Shown here: positions 52,009 through 60,575 of the stretch, one piece after another
How the letters are laid out: the number at the start of each line of letters is the position of its first letter
Position numbering within the stretch: position 1 is the first letter of the stretch
Source of the DNA: JAZKAR01 sp040389065
Lineage (GTDB): Bacteria > Pseudomonadota > Gammaproteobacteria > Burkholderiales > Casimicrobiaceae
Assembly (NCBI GenBank): GCA_040389065.1
Contig: JAZKAR010000019.1
Coordinates: forward strand, 62,001 to 126,000
Reading direction: 5' to 3'
DNA length: 64,000 nt
The notes under the pieces: model-generated
The model's database searches: none
Seen by the model: only the letters and a program-made list of their open reading frames with translations
What the model was told of the DNA's origin: nothing
Translations under genes and position numbers: made by a program

Positions 52009-52854
52009 CTATCGGCGCTTTCTTAGCGAAGGAATGTCTAACCAAACAGGAAGCAGCGATAGCCATAGTAAAATAGCTACTGGAAACAAGCAAAAGTAAA
52101 ATCCGATACGGCTAAACCCCCACGCGCCTGCCCAGCCGCCTAGAAAAAATAAGCATACCAGAATTGTGTTAAATTGTAGCTTATCCAAGCTAAATTTCGG
52201 ATTCAACGCTACACCTTTAAAGCGTGAAAGCAGCCACCAGCCTATTCCAATGCCTATATCTGTTACGGTTCCTGTTACATGCGTGGTTCTCACTTCTGCC
52301 TTAGAAATTTTAGTAATGACAGCGTTTTGCATGCCCATTACAAAGCTCAGTAAAAACATTAATAGATATAAACAATCGACGACTGAACAATGGCTCAAAA
52401 AACCAACAAATGAAAAAACGATTAGGAGTCCGGCTTCAATAATTAAAGGCAGTGCATACTGGCTATGTCTTTGGCTATCACGCCCCAAAATAATACAAAT
52501 TGTGGTAAACATGGAACCCAATATAAAACAAAGAATAACGCCTATTCCTTTATAGACAACATCCCATTCATTTAAAAACGCCATATCTGCTATTGAAGAA
52601 AGTGTGCCTGTCATATGCGAAGTATATTGCCGCAATACTAAAAAACCACCTGCATTCATTAACCCTGCAACAAACGCCAGTGCTCCGCCTAAGGTACGAT
52701 TTAGCATTTGTGTTCGATGATTACCCGCTAAACGCTTCATCAAAACACGATTAAATCGTCTGAGTTTTTTCCCATGTTTACTTAAATAAGCCTTACGCAC
52801 AGGTGTTCCAATGAGGCAATGCCTCGCAAAGAATAATAGGGGTACAGCATGCAA
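52009..52854 (-). CDS. DUF1275 (YoaK-type) membrane protein
   Basis: 281 residues as the longest frame; starts at residues 39 (52740) and 50 (52707) fit the family better, since homologues begin just before the first span. Six hydrophobic segments are seen. The signature is ALAFVAGLMNAGGFLVLRQY followed by SHMTGTLSSIAD, and later RTTHVTGTVTDIGIGIGWWL. Function is unknown; it is an integral inner-membrane protein. It follows a 665-bp gap that contains the nested repeats. Confidence 0.85.
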   Translation of the reverse strand: MHAVPLLFFARHCLIGTPVRKAYLSKHGKKLRRFNRVLMKRLAGNHRTQMLNRTLGGALAFVAGLMNAGGFLVLRQYTSHMTGTLSSIADMAFLNEWDVVYKGIGVILCFILGSMFTTICIILGRDSQRHSQYALPLIIEAGLLIVFSFVGFLSHCSVVDCLYLLMFLLSFVMGMQNAVITKISKAEVRTTHVTGTVTDIGIGIGWWLLSRFKGVALNPKFSLDKLQFNTILVCLFFLGGWAGAWGFSRIGFYFCLFPVAILLWLSLLPVWLDIPSLRKRR

Positions 52855-53117
52855 CGCTGAAGAAGCTGTTTCGCGTAACGCGGAGTAAAAAATAAAGGTA
52901 GCTGTTCATGGTAGTAAGTCAGCGCTTTTTCGATAACATAGTATTGATATCGTTTAGAACAGCGTCAGGCTAAATAGGCTTTACTCAAAACATTGCTTTC
53001 ATGACAACACTACCAATACAACACTTCTTATTAACGCTACTGGTGTCTTTCTTCAATTACTCATCGTACAACTAAATATTTAAAACCCGTGTTAACAGCG
53101 ATACCTGCTCTTAATTT

Positions 53118-54257
53118 TTATCCTGCAAAGTTGGTAGCCTTAGCAATTACCCCTCCGCCAAGACACACTTTACTTTCATACATCACAAGATACTGCCCAG
53201 GCGTTGCAGCCCATTGCGGCTTAGCAAATTGAATAACAGCCGATTGCTCATCGATAGCATCAATATGGCAAGGCATATCAGGCTGTCGATAACGTGTTTT
53301 AGCGCTATATACCCACCCCTCTATCGGAGGAATACCGCTAATCCAGTGAGGTGATTGAATGGTAATGCGATCTTGATACAATAAAGGATGCTCATGCCCC
53401 TGTACAACAATTAAGGTATTTGTAGCAAGATCTTTGTGTGCAACAAACCAAGGCTGACCAGAACTATGTTTTTGCCCACCAATGTGCAACCCTTGCCGCT
53501 GCCCTATCGTGTAAAAACTTAATCCTTGATGCTCTCCAATACGTGTACCATCGGGCGTACAGATATTTCCCGGTGTTTTATTGAGATAACCTTCAAGAAA
53601 GCTTCTAAACGGGCGCTCACCTATAAAGCATATGCCGGTGCTATCTTTCTTTGCATGGTTAGATAAATCGAGTGATTTAGCCAACGCCCTCACCTCGCGC
53701 TTTGTCATTCCACCCAAAGGAAAAATAGCTTTTGAAAGTTGCGCTTGATTCAAACCGTGTAAAAAATAACTTTGATCTTTGGTACCATCTTCAGCTTTTA
53801 ATAGCTGCACGGTTTGCCCATAACGCTCATGGGTAATGTCTTGGCGCTGAGCATAATGCCCAGTTGCAATCGCATCTGCATGAAGTGACATGGCATGATC
53901 TAAAAAGGCACTAAACTTAATTTCGGTATTGCATAAAATATCAGGGTTAGGTGTTAAACCTGCTTCATAGCTGCGAATAAAATAATCAAACACGCGCTGT
54001 TGATATTCTTGTGAAAAATTAACCGCCTCAAACTCAATACCAATACGATCAGCTACTGATGCCGCATCTAGAAAATCTTGACGCGTTGAGCAATAGGTAT
54101 CGTTATCATCAGCTTCCCAGTTTTTCATGAAAATACCAATAACTTCATGCCCCTGTTGCTTTAATAACGAGGCAGTTACTGATGAATCCACACCCCCCGA
54201 CAACCCCACAACAATGCGCAGTTTTTTTTCTATTTTTATAACTTCTGTGTTTTCCAT
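53118..54257 (-). CDS. mnmA: MnmA, tRNA 2-thiouridylase
   Basis: 379 residues from the ATG at 54257; the frame is open further upstream, but that part runs into repeat D1 and lacks family sequence. The PP-loop is VGLSGGVDSSVTASLL, the first catalytic Cys lies in TPNPDILCNTEIKF, and the second in SKKDSTGICFIGERPF-type context (DSTGICFIGERPF). It thiolates U34 in Lys, Glu and Gln tRNAs using sulfur relayed from IscS. Length is normal. Confidence 0.95.
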   Translation of the reverse strand: MENTEVIKIEKKLRIVVGLSGGVDSSVTASLLKQQGHEVIGIFMKNWEADDNDTYCSTRQDFLDAASVADRIGIEFEAVNFSQEYQQRVFDYFIRSYEAGLTPNPDILCNTEIKFSAFLDHAMSLHADAIATGHYAQRQDITHERYGQTVQLLKAEDGTKDQSYFLHGLNQAQLSKAIFPLGGMTKREVRALAKSLDLSNHAKKDSTGICFIGERPFRSFLEGYLNKTPGNICTPDGTRIGEHQGLSFYTIGQRQGLHIGGQKHSSGQPWFVAHKDLATNTLIVVQGHEHPLLYQDRITIQSPHWISGIPPIEGWVYSAKTRYRQPDMPCHIDAIDEQSAVIQFAKPQWAATPGQYLVMYESKVCLGGGVIAKATNFAG

Positions 54258-54277
54258 GCTAGCTCTGTATTTATACT

Positions 54278-54377
54278 TAGGACTTACGCAAAGTTGTTCG
54301 AGCGCACAGCAGGAGCATAAAAACTCATTCAGCACGGCAAGTGCCAACGTTACCCAAACAGCTTTGCGTAAGTCTTA
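54278..54377. repeat. Palindromic repeat family D, copy 1
   Basis: About 100 bp with arms ttaggacttacgcaaagttg and the near complement agctttgcgtaagtctta. The middle contains agcacggcaagtgcc, similar to a segment of family A, so A and D are probably related. It lies 20 bp upstream of the mnmA start and probably within its leader. Confidence 0.8.
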
Positions 54378-54634
54378 TATTTATCAAGCTTGCTATTGTA
54401 CCTGACTGTTTCTATAAAAATCATAGGGTTTATATAATTCTTATGAACATAAATGCTTGCCGTAATAAAGCTTTATTATAAAAAGGCTTTACTGACAATA
54501 TACTGATATTTATTTAAGCAACGTGTTTAAGCACCCTTTCATCCCAACACCATCAGAAGTGTGGCGATTTTACACACCGTTTAAGAAGCTTAATAGAATG
54601 CGCTGGCAGTGCTAAACTGCCTATCATAAACTTA

Positions 54635-54766
54635 TAGAAGTTACGCAGTTGGGTTTTATCAAGGCATAGGATGCCCCGCATAGCAACGCAGACAGTACAC
54701 GCAGTACGGCAAGTTGCGATAACGCGGGGCGTCCCACGCGGAGAGAACCCAGCTGCGTAACTTCTA
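54635..54766. repeat. Palindromic repeat family A, copy 1 (best preserved)
   Basis: 132 bp. The ends, 54635-54655 and 54746-54766, are 21-bp inverted repeats with a single mismatch (tagaagttacgcagttgggt and its complement). The inner part is also largely self-complementary (atgccccgca against gcggggcgtc; gcagacagtac against gcagtacggc), so the single strand would fold into one long hairpin. It lies just upstream of dapE and probably in its leader. Confidence 0.9.
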
Positions 54767-54793
54767 ACTTACTAACTTAATTTAGGAGGCAAC

Positions 54794-55927
54794 ATGGTGA
54801 GTGATGATACCTTGACCTTGCTTAAAAAACTCCTTTGTGAAGCCTCACTCACTCCCTATGCTGCTAATACATTTCAACTGATTGAAAACCTATTAACACC
54901 ATTAGGTTTTACGCTTGAATATATGAATGCTGGAGGTGTAACCAATTTATGGGCTACGCATGGCAGCGGTAAGCCGCTAACGTGTTTTGCTGGGCATCTT
55001 GATGTTGTGCCTACGGGGCCTGTTGAAGAATGGACGTCTGATCCGTTTAACCCTACCATTCGCGACGGTTACTTGTATGGTCGAGGTGCTGCTGATATGA
55101 AAACATCGGTAGCAGCCATGCTAGTAGCTGCCCAATCTTTTGTACGCAACCACCCTAACCATTCGGGCACCCTTGCTTTCTTGCTGACCTCTGACGAAGA
55201 AGGCCCTGCTACTCATGGAACGCGGCATGTAATAGAAACTTTGCAGCAACGTAATATAACCATTGATTACTGCTTAATTGGTGAGCCTACCAGCGAACAT
55301 CGCTTAGGCGACACAATCAAACATGGGCGTAGAGGTAGCCTTACCGGAAAACTCAAAATATACGGAACACAAGGGCATATTGCCTACCCACACTTGGCTG
55401 ACAATCCTATTCATCGTTTTACCCCTGCTCTGCAAGAGCTTACGCACACGATATGGGATACGGGAGATGATTTTTTTCAGCCCACACAATGGCAAATATC
55501 GAATATACATGCAGGTACAGGTGCAGCCAATGTGATTCCGGGTGTGATGGATATTACGTTTAACTTTCGTCATGCACCGATTAGTTCAGCTGAAAATTTA
55601 AAAACGCGCTTTACGGCTATTTTAGATTGCTATCAACTTAAATACGATATTGTATGGGGAAAATCGTATCCCTTTTTGTCAGAACGAGGCCCCTTTACTG
55701 ATCATGTGATTGCAGCTGTTCAAACCATTACCGGCATTAAGCCTAAACTTTCAACACATGGCGGCACATCAGATGGGCGATTTATTTCATGGATATGCAA
55801 ACATATTCTGGAATTAGGCCCAGTAAACGAAAGTATGCATAAAATTAACGAGTGTGTTCGATTAGACGATATTGAGCCGCTACGCGGTATTTATGAACTT
55901 ATTTTAGAGAGTGTCATCAATAACTAA
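54794..55927 (+). CDS. dapE: DapE, succinyl-diaminopimelate desuccinylase
   Basis: 377 residues with an AGGAGG ribosome binding site. The M20 peptidase metal ligands show as CFAGHLDVVPTGP, YGRGAADMKTS and TSDEEGPATHGT, with HGGTSDGRFI near the end. It makes LL-diaminopimelate for lysine and peptidoglycan. The last codons (…SVINN and stop) lie in the left arm of repeat B3. dapE-prmB order is as in Burkholderiales. Confidence 0.95.
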   Translation: MVSDDTLTLLKKLLCEASLTPYAANTFQLIENLLTPLGFTLEYMNAGGVTNLWATHGSGKPLTCFAGHLDVVPTGPVEEWTSDPFNPTIRDGYLYGRGAADMKTSVAAMLVAAQSFVRNHPNHSGTLAFLLTSDEEGPATHGTRHVIETLQQRNITIDYCLIGEPTSEHRLGDTIKHGRRGSLTGKLKIYGTQGHIAYPHLADNPIHRFTPALQELTHTIWDTGDDFFQPTQWQISNIHAGTGAANVIPGVMDITFNFRHAPISSAENLKTRFTAILDCYQLKYDIVWGKSYPFLSERGPFTDHVIAAVQTITGIKPKLSTHGGTSDGRFISWICKHILELGPVNESMHKINECVRLDDIEPLRGIYELILESVINN

Positions 55928-56061
55928 CTATGGTTCGGCGCTGGGCGCTTGCTACAACCAAGGCTTACTGTGCTTCCGCTCCTCATGTACCTTATGTACA
56001 CTCCGGGTCGGTTCTCGTAAAACCTTGCTTTCGCTAACCCATAGCGTCATTGATGACACTC
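55909..56061. repeat. Palindromic repeat family B, copy 3 (diverged), overlapping the end of dapE
   Basis: 153 bp bounded by the perfect 13-bp inverted repeat gagtgtcatcaat and attgatgacactc. The inner part (tgcttccgctcctcatgtac, cttatgtacactcc, gtcggttctcgtaaaacc, tttcgcta) matches the B1/B2 core. The left arm contains the final dapE codons and stop. Confidence 0.75.
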
Positions 56062-56092
56062 CCTCTAAATCGCATTTTTGAAAAGTAATCTT

Positions 56093-57025
56093 ATGTCAGA
56101 ATTATTTAACTTTAACAATTTAATTCCCTTATCAACTGTTCGCGATTGGTTACGTTGGGCGGTAAGCCGTTTTAATGAAGCTGAACTGCATTTTGGTCAT
56201 GGCAGCAGTACCGCGTATGATGAAGCAGCGTATTTAATTCTTCATACGCTTCACTTGCCTTTAAATCAGTTAGAGCCTTACTTAGATGCTCATCTTGCCG
56301 CAGAAGAACGAAAAGCATTATTCAATATTATTGAGGCACGCGTAAAAACGCGCAAACCTGCTGCGTATTTAACACATGAAGCTTGGTTAAAAGATTTTAA
56401 ATTTTATGTGGATGAGCGTGCGATTGTTCCTCGCTCGCTGATTGCTGACATGCTATTAGACGACGAAGCCAGCTTTATTCAGCCCTGGATTGATACCATG
56501 CCAGATAACCCTAAACATATTCTGGATTTATGTACAGGTTCCGGATGTTTAGCCATTATCTTAGCGCACCTCTACCCTGAAACTGAAATTCATGCTGTCG
56601 ACTTATCTGAACAGGCGCTTGAAGTGGCTAAAAAGAATGTTCATGACTATAACTTAGAACAGCGCGTAAAGCTTTTCCACGGCAACCTGTTTGCGCCTTT
56701 AGGAAACCAACGCTACGACATTATTATTAGTAACCCCCCCTACGTTACCGAAGAGTCTGTAGCAAAACTACCTGCGGAGTTTTTGCATGAACCTGCAATG
56801 GCATTAGGAGCAGGCGCCGATGGTCTAGATTGTATTCGCCCCATGCTTGAGCAGGCTAAAAACTACCTTGACCCCAATGGAATTATTGTTGTTGAGGTAG
56901 GACATAATCGCGATATCGTTGAATTAGCATACCCTCAAATTCCATTCATCTGGTTTGAATCTGCTGAAAATGAAGGACATGTGTTTTTACTTTCAACTGC
57001 CGATTTAGAAGAGCTAGTCATTTAA
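56093..57025 (+). CDS. prmB: PrmB, ribosomal protein L3 glutamine methyltransferase
   Basis: 310 residues from the ATG at 56093 (a TTG at 56078 is also open). The HemK-like fold has HILDLCTGSGCLAIILAH, a DLSEQAL strand end, and the catalytic ISNPPYVTEESV. FVDERAIVPRSLIADMLLD matches the L3-specific form; the RF-specific PrmC would read differently (VPRPETE). It methylates a glutamine of L3. Confidence 0.93.
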   Translation: MSELFNFNNLIPLSTVRDWLRWAVSRFNEAELHFGHGSSTAYDEAAYLILHTLHLPLNQLEPYLDAHLAAEERKALFNIIEARVKTRKPAAYLTHEAWLKDFKFYVDERAIVPRSLIADMLLDDEASFIQPWIDTMPDNPKHILDLCTGSGCLAIILAHLYPETEIHAVDLSEQALEVAKKNVHDYNLEQRVKLFHGNLFAPLGNQRYDIIISNPPYVTEESVAKLPAEFLHEPAMALGAGADGLDCIRPMLEQAKNYLDPNGIIVVEVGHNRDIVELAYPQIPFIWFESAENEGHVFLLSTADLEELVI

Positions 57026-57066
57026 AAAGCAAACCATTTGCCTTTATTTATCTTTATTCTCTCCTA

Positions 57067-57106
57067 ATTAATTACATCAAATTATATATAATTTGATGTA
57101 ATTAAT
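57067..57106. promoter_or_regulatory. Perfect 40-bp AT-rich palindrome between prmB and the adenosine deaminase gene
   Basis: Each base from 57067 pairs with its partner up to 57106 (centre between 57086 and 57087). The arms read attaattacatcaaattata; tatataatttgatgtaatta. It ends 73 bp before the downstream ATG. It could be an operator for a dimeric regulator, a cruciform, or a terminator for prmB; the stem is too AT-rich and lacks a T run, so an operator seems more likely. Confidence 0.6.
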
Positions 57107-57179
57107 ATAAGTTAGGATAAATAAAACTGGCATTATTCACTTTGATTGGTATAAAAAACTTTAATAAGAGGTTCTTGTT

Positions 57180-58766
57180 ATGAACAAAAAGCATGTCTTA
57201 TTTTCATATAGTGTTCCTCTTATTTTAGGGTTATCTACTACTCTTATGAATGCTGCTAAGGTTTATGCCAAAACATTATCTTCTGAAACTACTTCAGCTT
57301 CTATTCATAAAAATCAAGCGATGACTGAACACTATTATAATTATTTAATTTCTGATCAATCGTCTACTCTTCCCGCCCTCATTTTATTGATGAATAGAAT
57401 ACCTAAGGGCGCTGATTTACACCATCATTATTCAGGAGCACTTTACGCAGAAACCTATTTAAAATGGGTGGGTGAAAAGCAATATTGTATTTATAAAGAT
57501 TATTTACCTTCTTTAAAAATAGAAAAATATACGGTTGAAAAACAAGCATTTGATACGTTAAGCGAAGCCTCAAAAAATATTTGTCTCAAAGCAGATATGA
57601 TTTATAGAAATACAGATTTTTATCGAGAATTATTATCTCAATGGTCTGATAGCAATTATGATAGCGCTTATGCCTCCAAAACACCTCCCGACCAACATTT
57701 TTTTGACACATTTAAATACTTTAATGATATTTCTGAGTTAAATTATTCAGCAGGCTTAGAAGAACTGAAAACACGCGCTAAAAATGAGAATGTTCAGTAT
57801 CTAGAAACCATGCTTAAAAGCGCACCTTCATTCACACCTGCTGAATTTGAAAATAAGATAAATGCATTGAATGCTGAATCATCAGAAGATGAAATCAATG
57901 AGCTTCTTGAAAAATTCAGTGCTTTTTTAAATACTAATACTGAATTTAAATCTAAAATTTCTGCCTATATAAGCATGCTAGAGCAAGCATCACGCGATAT
58001 CGATGATGAAGAATTTACGCTACGCTTTCAAAGCTATGCCTCGCGCAATAACCCTCCTATTAAAGTATTTTCAAGTTTATATGGGGCCTTTCTTGCCGCA
58101 CAATCTACCCCTAAAATTGTAGGAATCAATTTAGTAGGCCCTGAAAATGGCTATGTGGCTATGCGCGATTACTCGCTTCATATGAAAATGTTTCAATTTT
58201 TAAAAAAACGCTTTCCTCATACTCCTCTTGCTTTGCATGCAGGAGAACTTAGCTTAGGAATGGTTCCGCCTGAAGGTTTAACCCATCACATTAATGAAGC
58301 TGTTCATATAGCCTCTGCGAATCGTATTGGGCATGGAGTAGATATTGTGCATGAAACAAACGCCTACTCGCTTTTAAAAACAATGAAAGAAAAAAACGTT
58401 GTTGTAGAAATAAACTTAAGCAGTAATGCGTTTATTTTAGGTATCCAAAAAGAAACGCATCCTATTACGCTTTATCAGAATTATAATATTCCTATTGTTA
58501 TTTCCTCAGATGATGCAGGTATCTCTCGAAACAATTTGAGCCAGGAATATTTTTTATTTACAAGCCGTTATAAACCCTCTTATCAAACATTAAAAAAAGT
58601 CATTTACAATAGCATTCATTACTCTTTTTTAAGCCCTAGCAATAAAACACGAGAGCTTAAAAAACTAGACAAGAATTTTCAAGTTTTTGAGGCAATCATC
58701 GCTGAAAATATCAAAAATACGACTTTATACCCAATGTCAAAAATGAAACCTTCTACCAACTATTAA
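57180..58766 (+). CDS. Exported adenosine deaminase-family protein
   Basis: 528 residues. A signal peptide (HVLFSYSVPLILGLSTTLMN then AAKVYAKTLS) sends it to the periplasm or outside. The deaminase domain has the metal ligands in KGADLHHHYSGALYAE, the catalytic region ALHAGELSLGM, RIGHGVDIVHE, and SSDDAGISRNNLSQEY. An insertion of about 130 residues between the first and second motifs is longer than in cytosolic enzymes, as in secreted ADGF-like forms. It would turn adenosine into inosine outside the cytoplasm. Confidence 0.85.
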   Translation: MNKKHVLFSYSVPLILGLSTTLMNAAKVYAKTLSSETTSASIHKNQAMTEHYYNYLISDQSSTLPALILLMNRIPKGADLHHHYSGALYAETYLKWVGEKQYCIYKDYLPSLKIEKYTVEKQAFDTLSEASKNICLKADMIYRNTDFYRELLSQWSDSNYDSAYASKTPPDQHFFDTFKYFNDISELNYSAGLEELKTRAKNENVQYLETMLKSAPSFTPAEFENKINALNAESSEDEINELLEKFSAFLNTNTEFKSKISAYISMLEQASRDIDDEEFTLRFQSYASRNNPPIKVFSSLYGAFLAAQSTPKIVGINLVGPENGYVAMRDYSLHMKMFQFLKKRFPHTPLALHAGELSLGMVPPEGLTHHINEAVHIASANRIGHGVDIVHETNAYSLLKTMKEKNVVVEINLSSNAFILGIQKETHPITLYQNYNIPIVISSDDAGISRNNLSQEYFLFTSRYKPSYQTLKKVIYNSIHYSFLSPSNKTRELKKLDKNFQVFEAIIAENIKNTTLYPMSKMKPSTNY

Positions 58767-58815
58767 AGCTATATAGACTGAGTCATGCAAATGAACGTTG
58801 GCAATCATGAAAGCC

Positions 58816-59439
58816 TTATGTTAGGTTTGTTTTATTCGTTGTTAATCTAAAAATCAGAAGCAGATTATTTGCAGGAAGCTGATGTATTTTTTCTATCGTG
58901 AGGCCGTAACGTTCTGCATGCTGGCAGACTTCTTCAATATCTTTGATGCCTGATTCCGCATCACGACCTTTAAGCCACTGATCTAGCTTACGATTACCTA
59001 TACTGGTGAACTGATGATGTTTGTTAAACGGCCCATAAACACAGAAAAGCCCTTGCGGGTGTAAGAAGGAAGCAACGCCTTCAAGCATATGTTCAACGAC
59101 TGACCACCCAACAAAATGCATCGTATTCGCGGTAAAAACAGCATCAAATAAATGTGGGTTTGACCATTGCTTAGCATTTACATCAAGGGCGATGGGTGCT
59201 TTAACATTCTGCAAATTTGATTCTGCAATCCAGCTACGAATACCTGGTAAACATTCGGCTAGATCGCTAGGATGCCATTCCAAATGCGGCATTTTTTCAG
59301 CAAAGAAAACAGCATGCTGGCCTGTGCCACTGCCAATTTCAAAAACAGTTTTCATGGTTGCAAAAAGCGGCATTAATACTTCAGATATAGGGCCTTGATT
59401 GCGTAAGCAAGCTTCTGAGATAGGTTTTATAGTATGCAT
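58816..59439 (-). CDS. DUF938-family SAM-dependent methyltransferase
   Basis: 207 residues from the ATG at 59439 (a TTG five codons upstream is open). N-terminus ISEACLRNQGPISEVL, SAM loop VFEIGSGTGQHAVFFAE, then WHPSDLAECL and FTANTMHFVGW fit the DUF938 family, whose substrate is unknown. It lies 128 bp downstream of the SUMF1-domain gene on the same strand; membership of the toxoflavin-like cluster is possible but not shown. Confidence 0.8.
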   Translation of the reverse strand: MHTIKPISEACLRNQGPISEVLMPLFATMKTVFEIGSGTGQHAVFFAEKMPHLEWHPSDLAECLPGIRSWIAESNLQNVKAPIALDVNAKQWSNPHLFDAVFTANTMHFVGWSVVEHMLEGVASFLHPQGLFCVYGPFNKHHQFTSIGNRKLDQWLKGRDAESGIKDIEEVCQHAERYGLTIEKIHQLPANNLLLIFRLTTNKTNLT

Positions 59440-59567
59440 ACATGCCAGTAACAAATTAATACAGCTTGGGGAAATTACACCATTGCAATGGAATCATTTT
59501 TTCTTTTTGATGAAGAGTTTAAACTTTTAAAATCTTCAAAAGATACGACAAAGCTTTTAACAACCTT

Positions 59568-60575
59568 CTAACAACCGATTGTTTCTGCCAATCTGAAACC
59601 AATGGCATAAATAGGGCCATCGTAGTAGCCATGCCGGCGCCTGCATCGTGTTAAATCTCCGTAACGGCTAAAACTGCCTCCTCGCGCTACCCTATAATGC
59701 CCATAACGAATATATAGATCGTCTTCAATTATTTCACCTCCGGGATACGCATCGTAATTCGATGCTGTAAACTCTTCCACATTTCCAGCCATATCATAAA
59801 GCCCTGATTCTGTACAACCGAGACGATAGATACCGACTGGCGTAGTAGTATGTGGCCCTGCCTCAAGCGTATTTGCATAATTGGCATTAAACTCGCTGCC
59901 CCACGGGTACTCACGCCGATCGGCTCCTGCTGCGGCAAACTCCCATTCAGCTTCAGTAGGCAATCTAAACTGGCGACCTGTTTTACGGCTCAGCCAAACT
60001 GCATAAGCTTCAGCCGCTTCAGGCAAGATCGTCCAAACTGGATGATTTGAAAGATGAACCGGATAGCTTCCTAGCATCCATGAAGAGGGAATCCAGTTGC
60101 TACTGCATTCTTCTTCCATTAAAAATTGTCTAAATTCCATATTGGTGACTGGGTACGCAGCCATTGCGAAAGATTGTAGCTCTGCTTCATAGGTAGGGCA
60201 TTCTTTAGAAATCCAATCAGCCTCTATCCCCACCTGATGCCATTCTTTAAGTACCTGAGGCACTTCATGGGAAGCGGTACCCAGTGTTACAAAAGCCGTT
60301 TCAAAGCGCACCATTTTAGGATCAACAATAGAAACTCTAGGGTCGCCGAAAAAACCTAGTAATGTACCTGCCGCATACCGCCGTGAAAAACTCTCATCTA
60401 CTGACTGAGCAATGTCAACAAGTTCATCCATGCTACTGGATAAAAGTTCTTTAGAACATTCCTTTAGAATGGCATCGCTGAATCGCCCTACATAGTGGGG
60501 AGGAAGCCCCATGGCTACACGCGGAGACACAAAATTAGGGTTTGTCATTGGCGATACACTATTACTCGCTATCAT
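59568..60575 (-). CDS. toxD: SUMF1-domain protein, ToxD-like
   Basis: 335 residues. The C-terminal two thirds is a sulfatase-modifying-factor fold: YPVTNMEFRQFL, FRLPTEAEWEFAAAGADRR, EYPWGSEFNANYAN, GLYDMAGNVEEFTAS, RVARGGSFSRYGDL and IGFRLAE. The two catalytic Cys of true formylglycine-generating enzymes, which follow RGGSF, are Arg and Thr here. The N-terminal 120 residues are of unknown fold. It overlaps the WD40 gene by four bases (ATGA). In toxoflavin clusters ToxD is a SUMF1 protein beside the WD40 protein ToxC; the assignment rests on this pairing and remains a strong guess. Confidence 0.65.
   Translation of the reverse strand: MIASNSVSPMTNPNFVSPRVAMGLPPHYVGRFSDAILKECSKELLSSSMDELVDIAQSVDESFSRRYAAGTLLGFFGDPRVSIVDPKMVRFETAFVTLGTASHEVPQVLKEWHQVGIEADWISKECPTYEAELQSFAMAAYPVTNMEFRQFLMEEECSSNWIPSSWMLGSYPVHLSNHPVWTILPEAAEAYAVWLSRKTGRQFRLPTEAEWEFAAAGADRREYPWGSEFNANYANTLEAGPHTTTPVGIYRLGCTESGLYDMAGNVEEFTASNYDAYPGGEIIEDDLYIRYGHYRVARGGSFSRYGDLTRCRRRHGYYDGPIYAIGFRLAETIGC

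Noticed and set aside
54258..54347. N-terminal 30-residue extension of mnmA
   Set aside because: It is encoded partly by repeat D1 and has no similarity to MnmA; the ATG at 54257 gives the normal protein.
51518..54766. CRISPR array
   Set aside because: The repeats are palindromic elements of 100-220 bp scattered between genes, without regular spacers or cas genes.
59568..60575. Diversity-generating retroelement target (SUMF1/C-type lectin fold)
   Set aside because: No reverse transcriptase, template repeat or variable repeat pair was seen nearby.
59568..60575. Formylglycine-generating enzyme partnered with a sulfatase
   Set aside because: The catalytic cysteines are absent and no sulfatase gene lies in the window.
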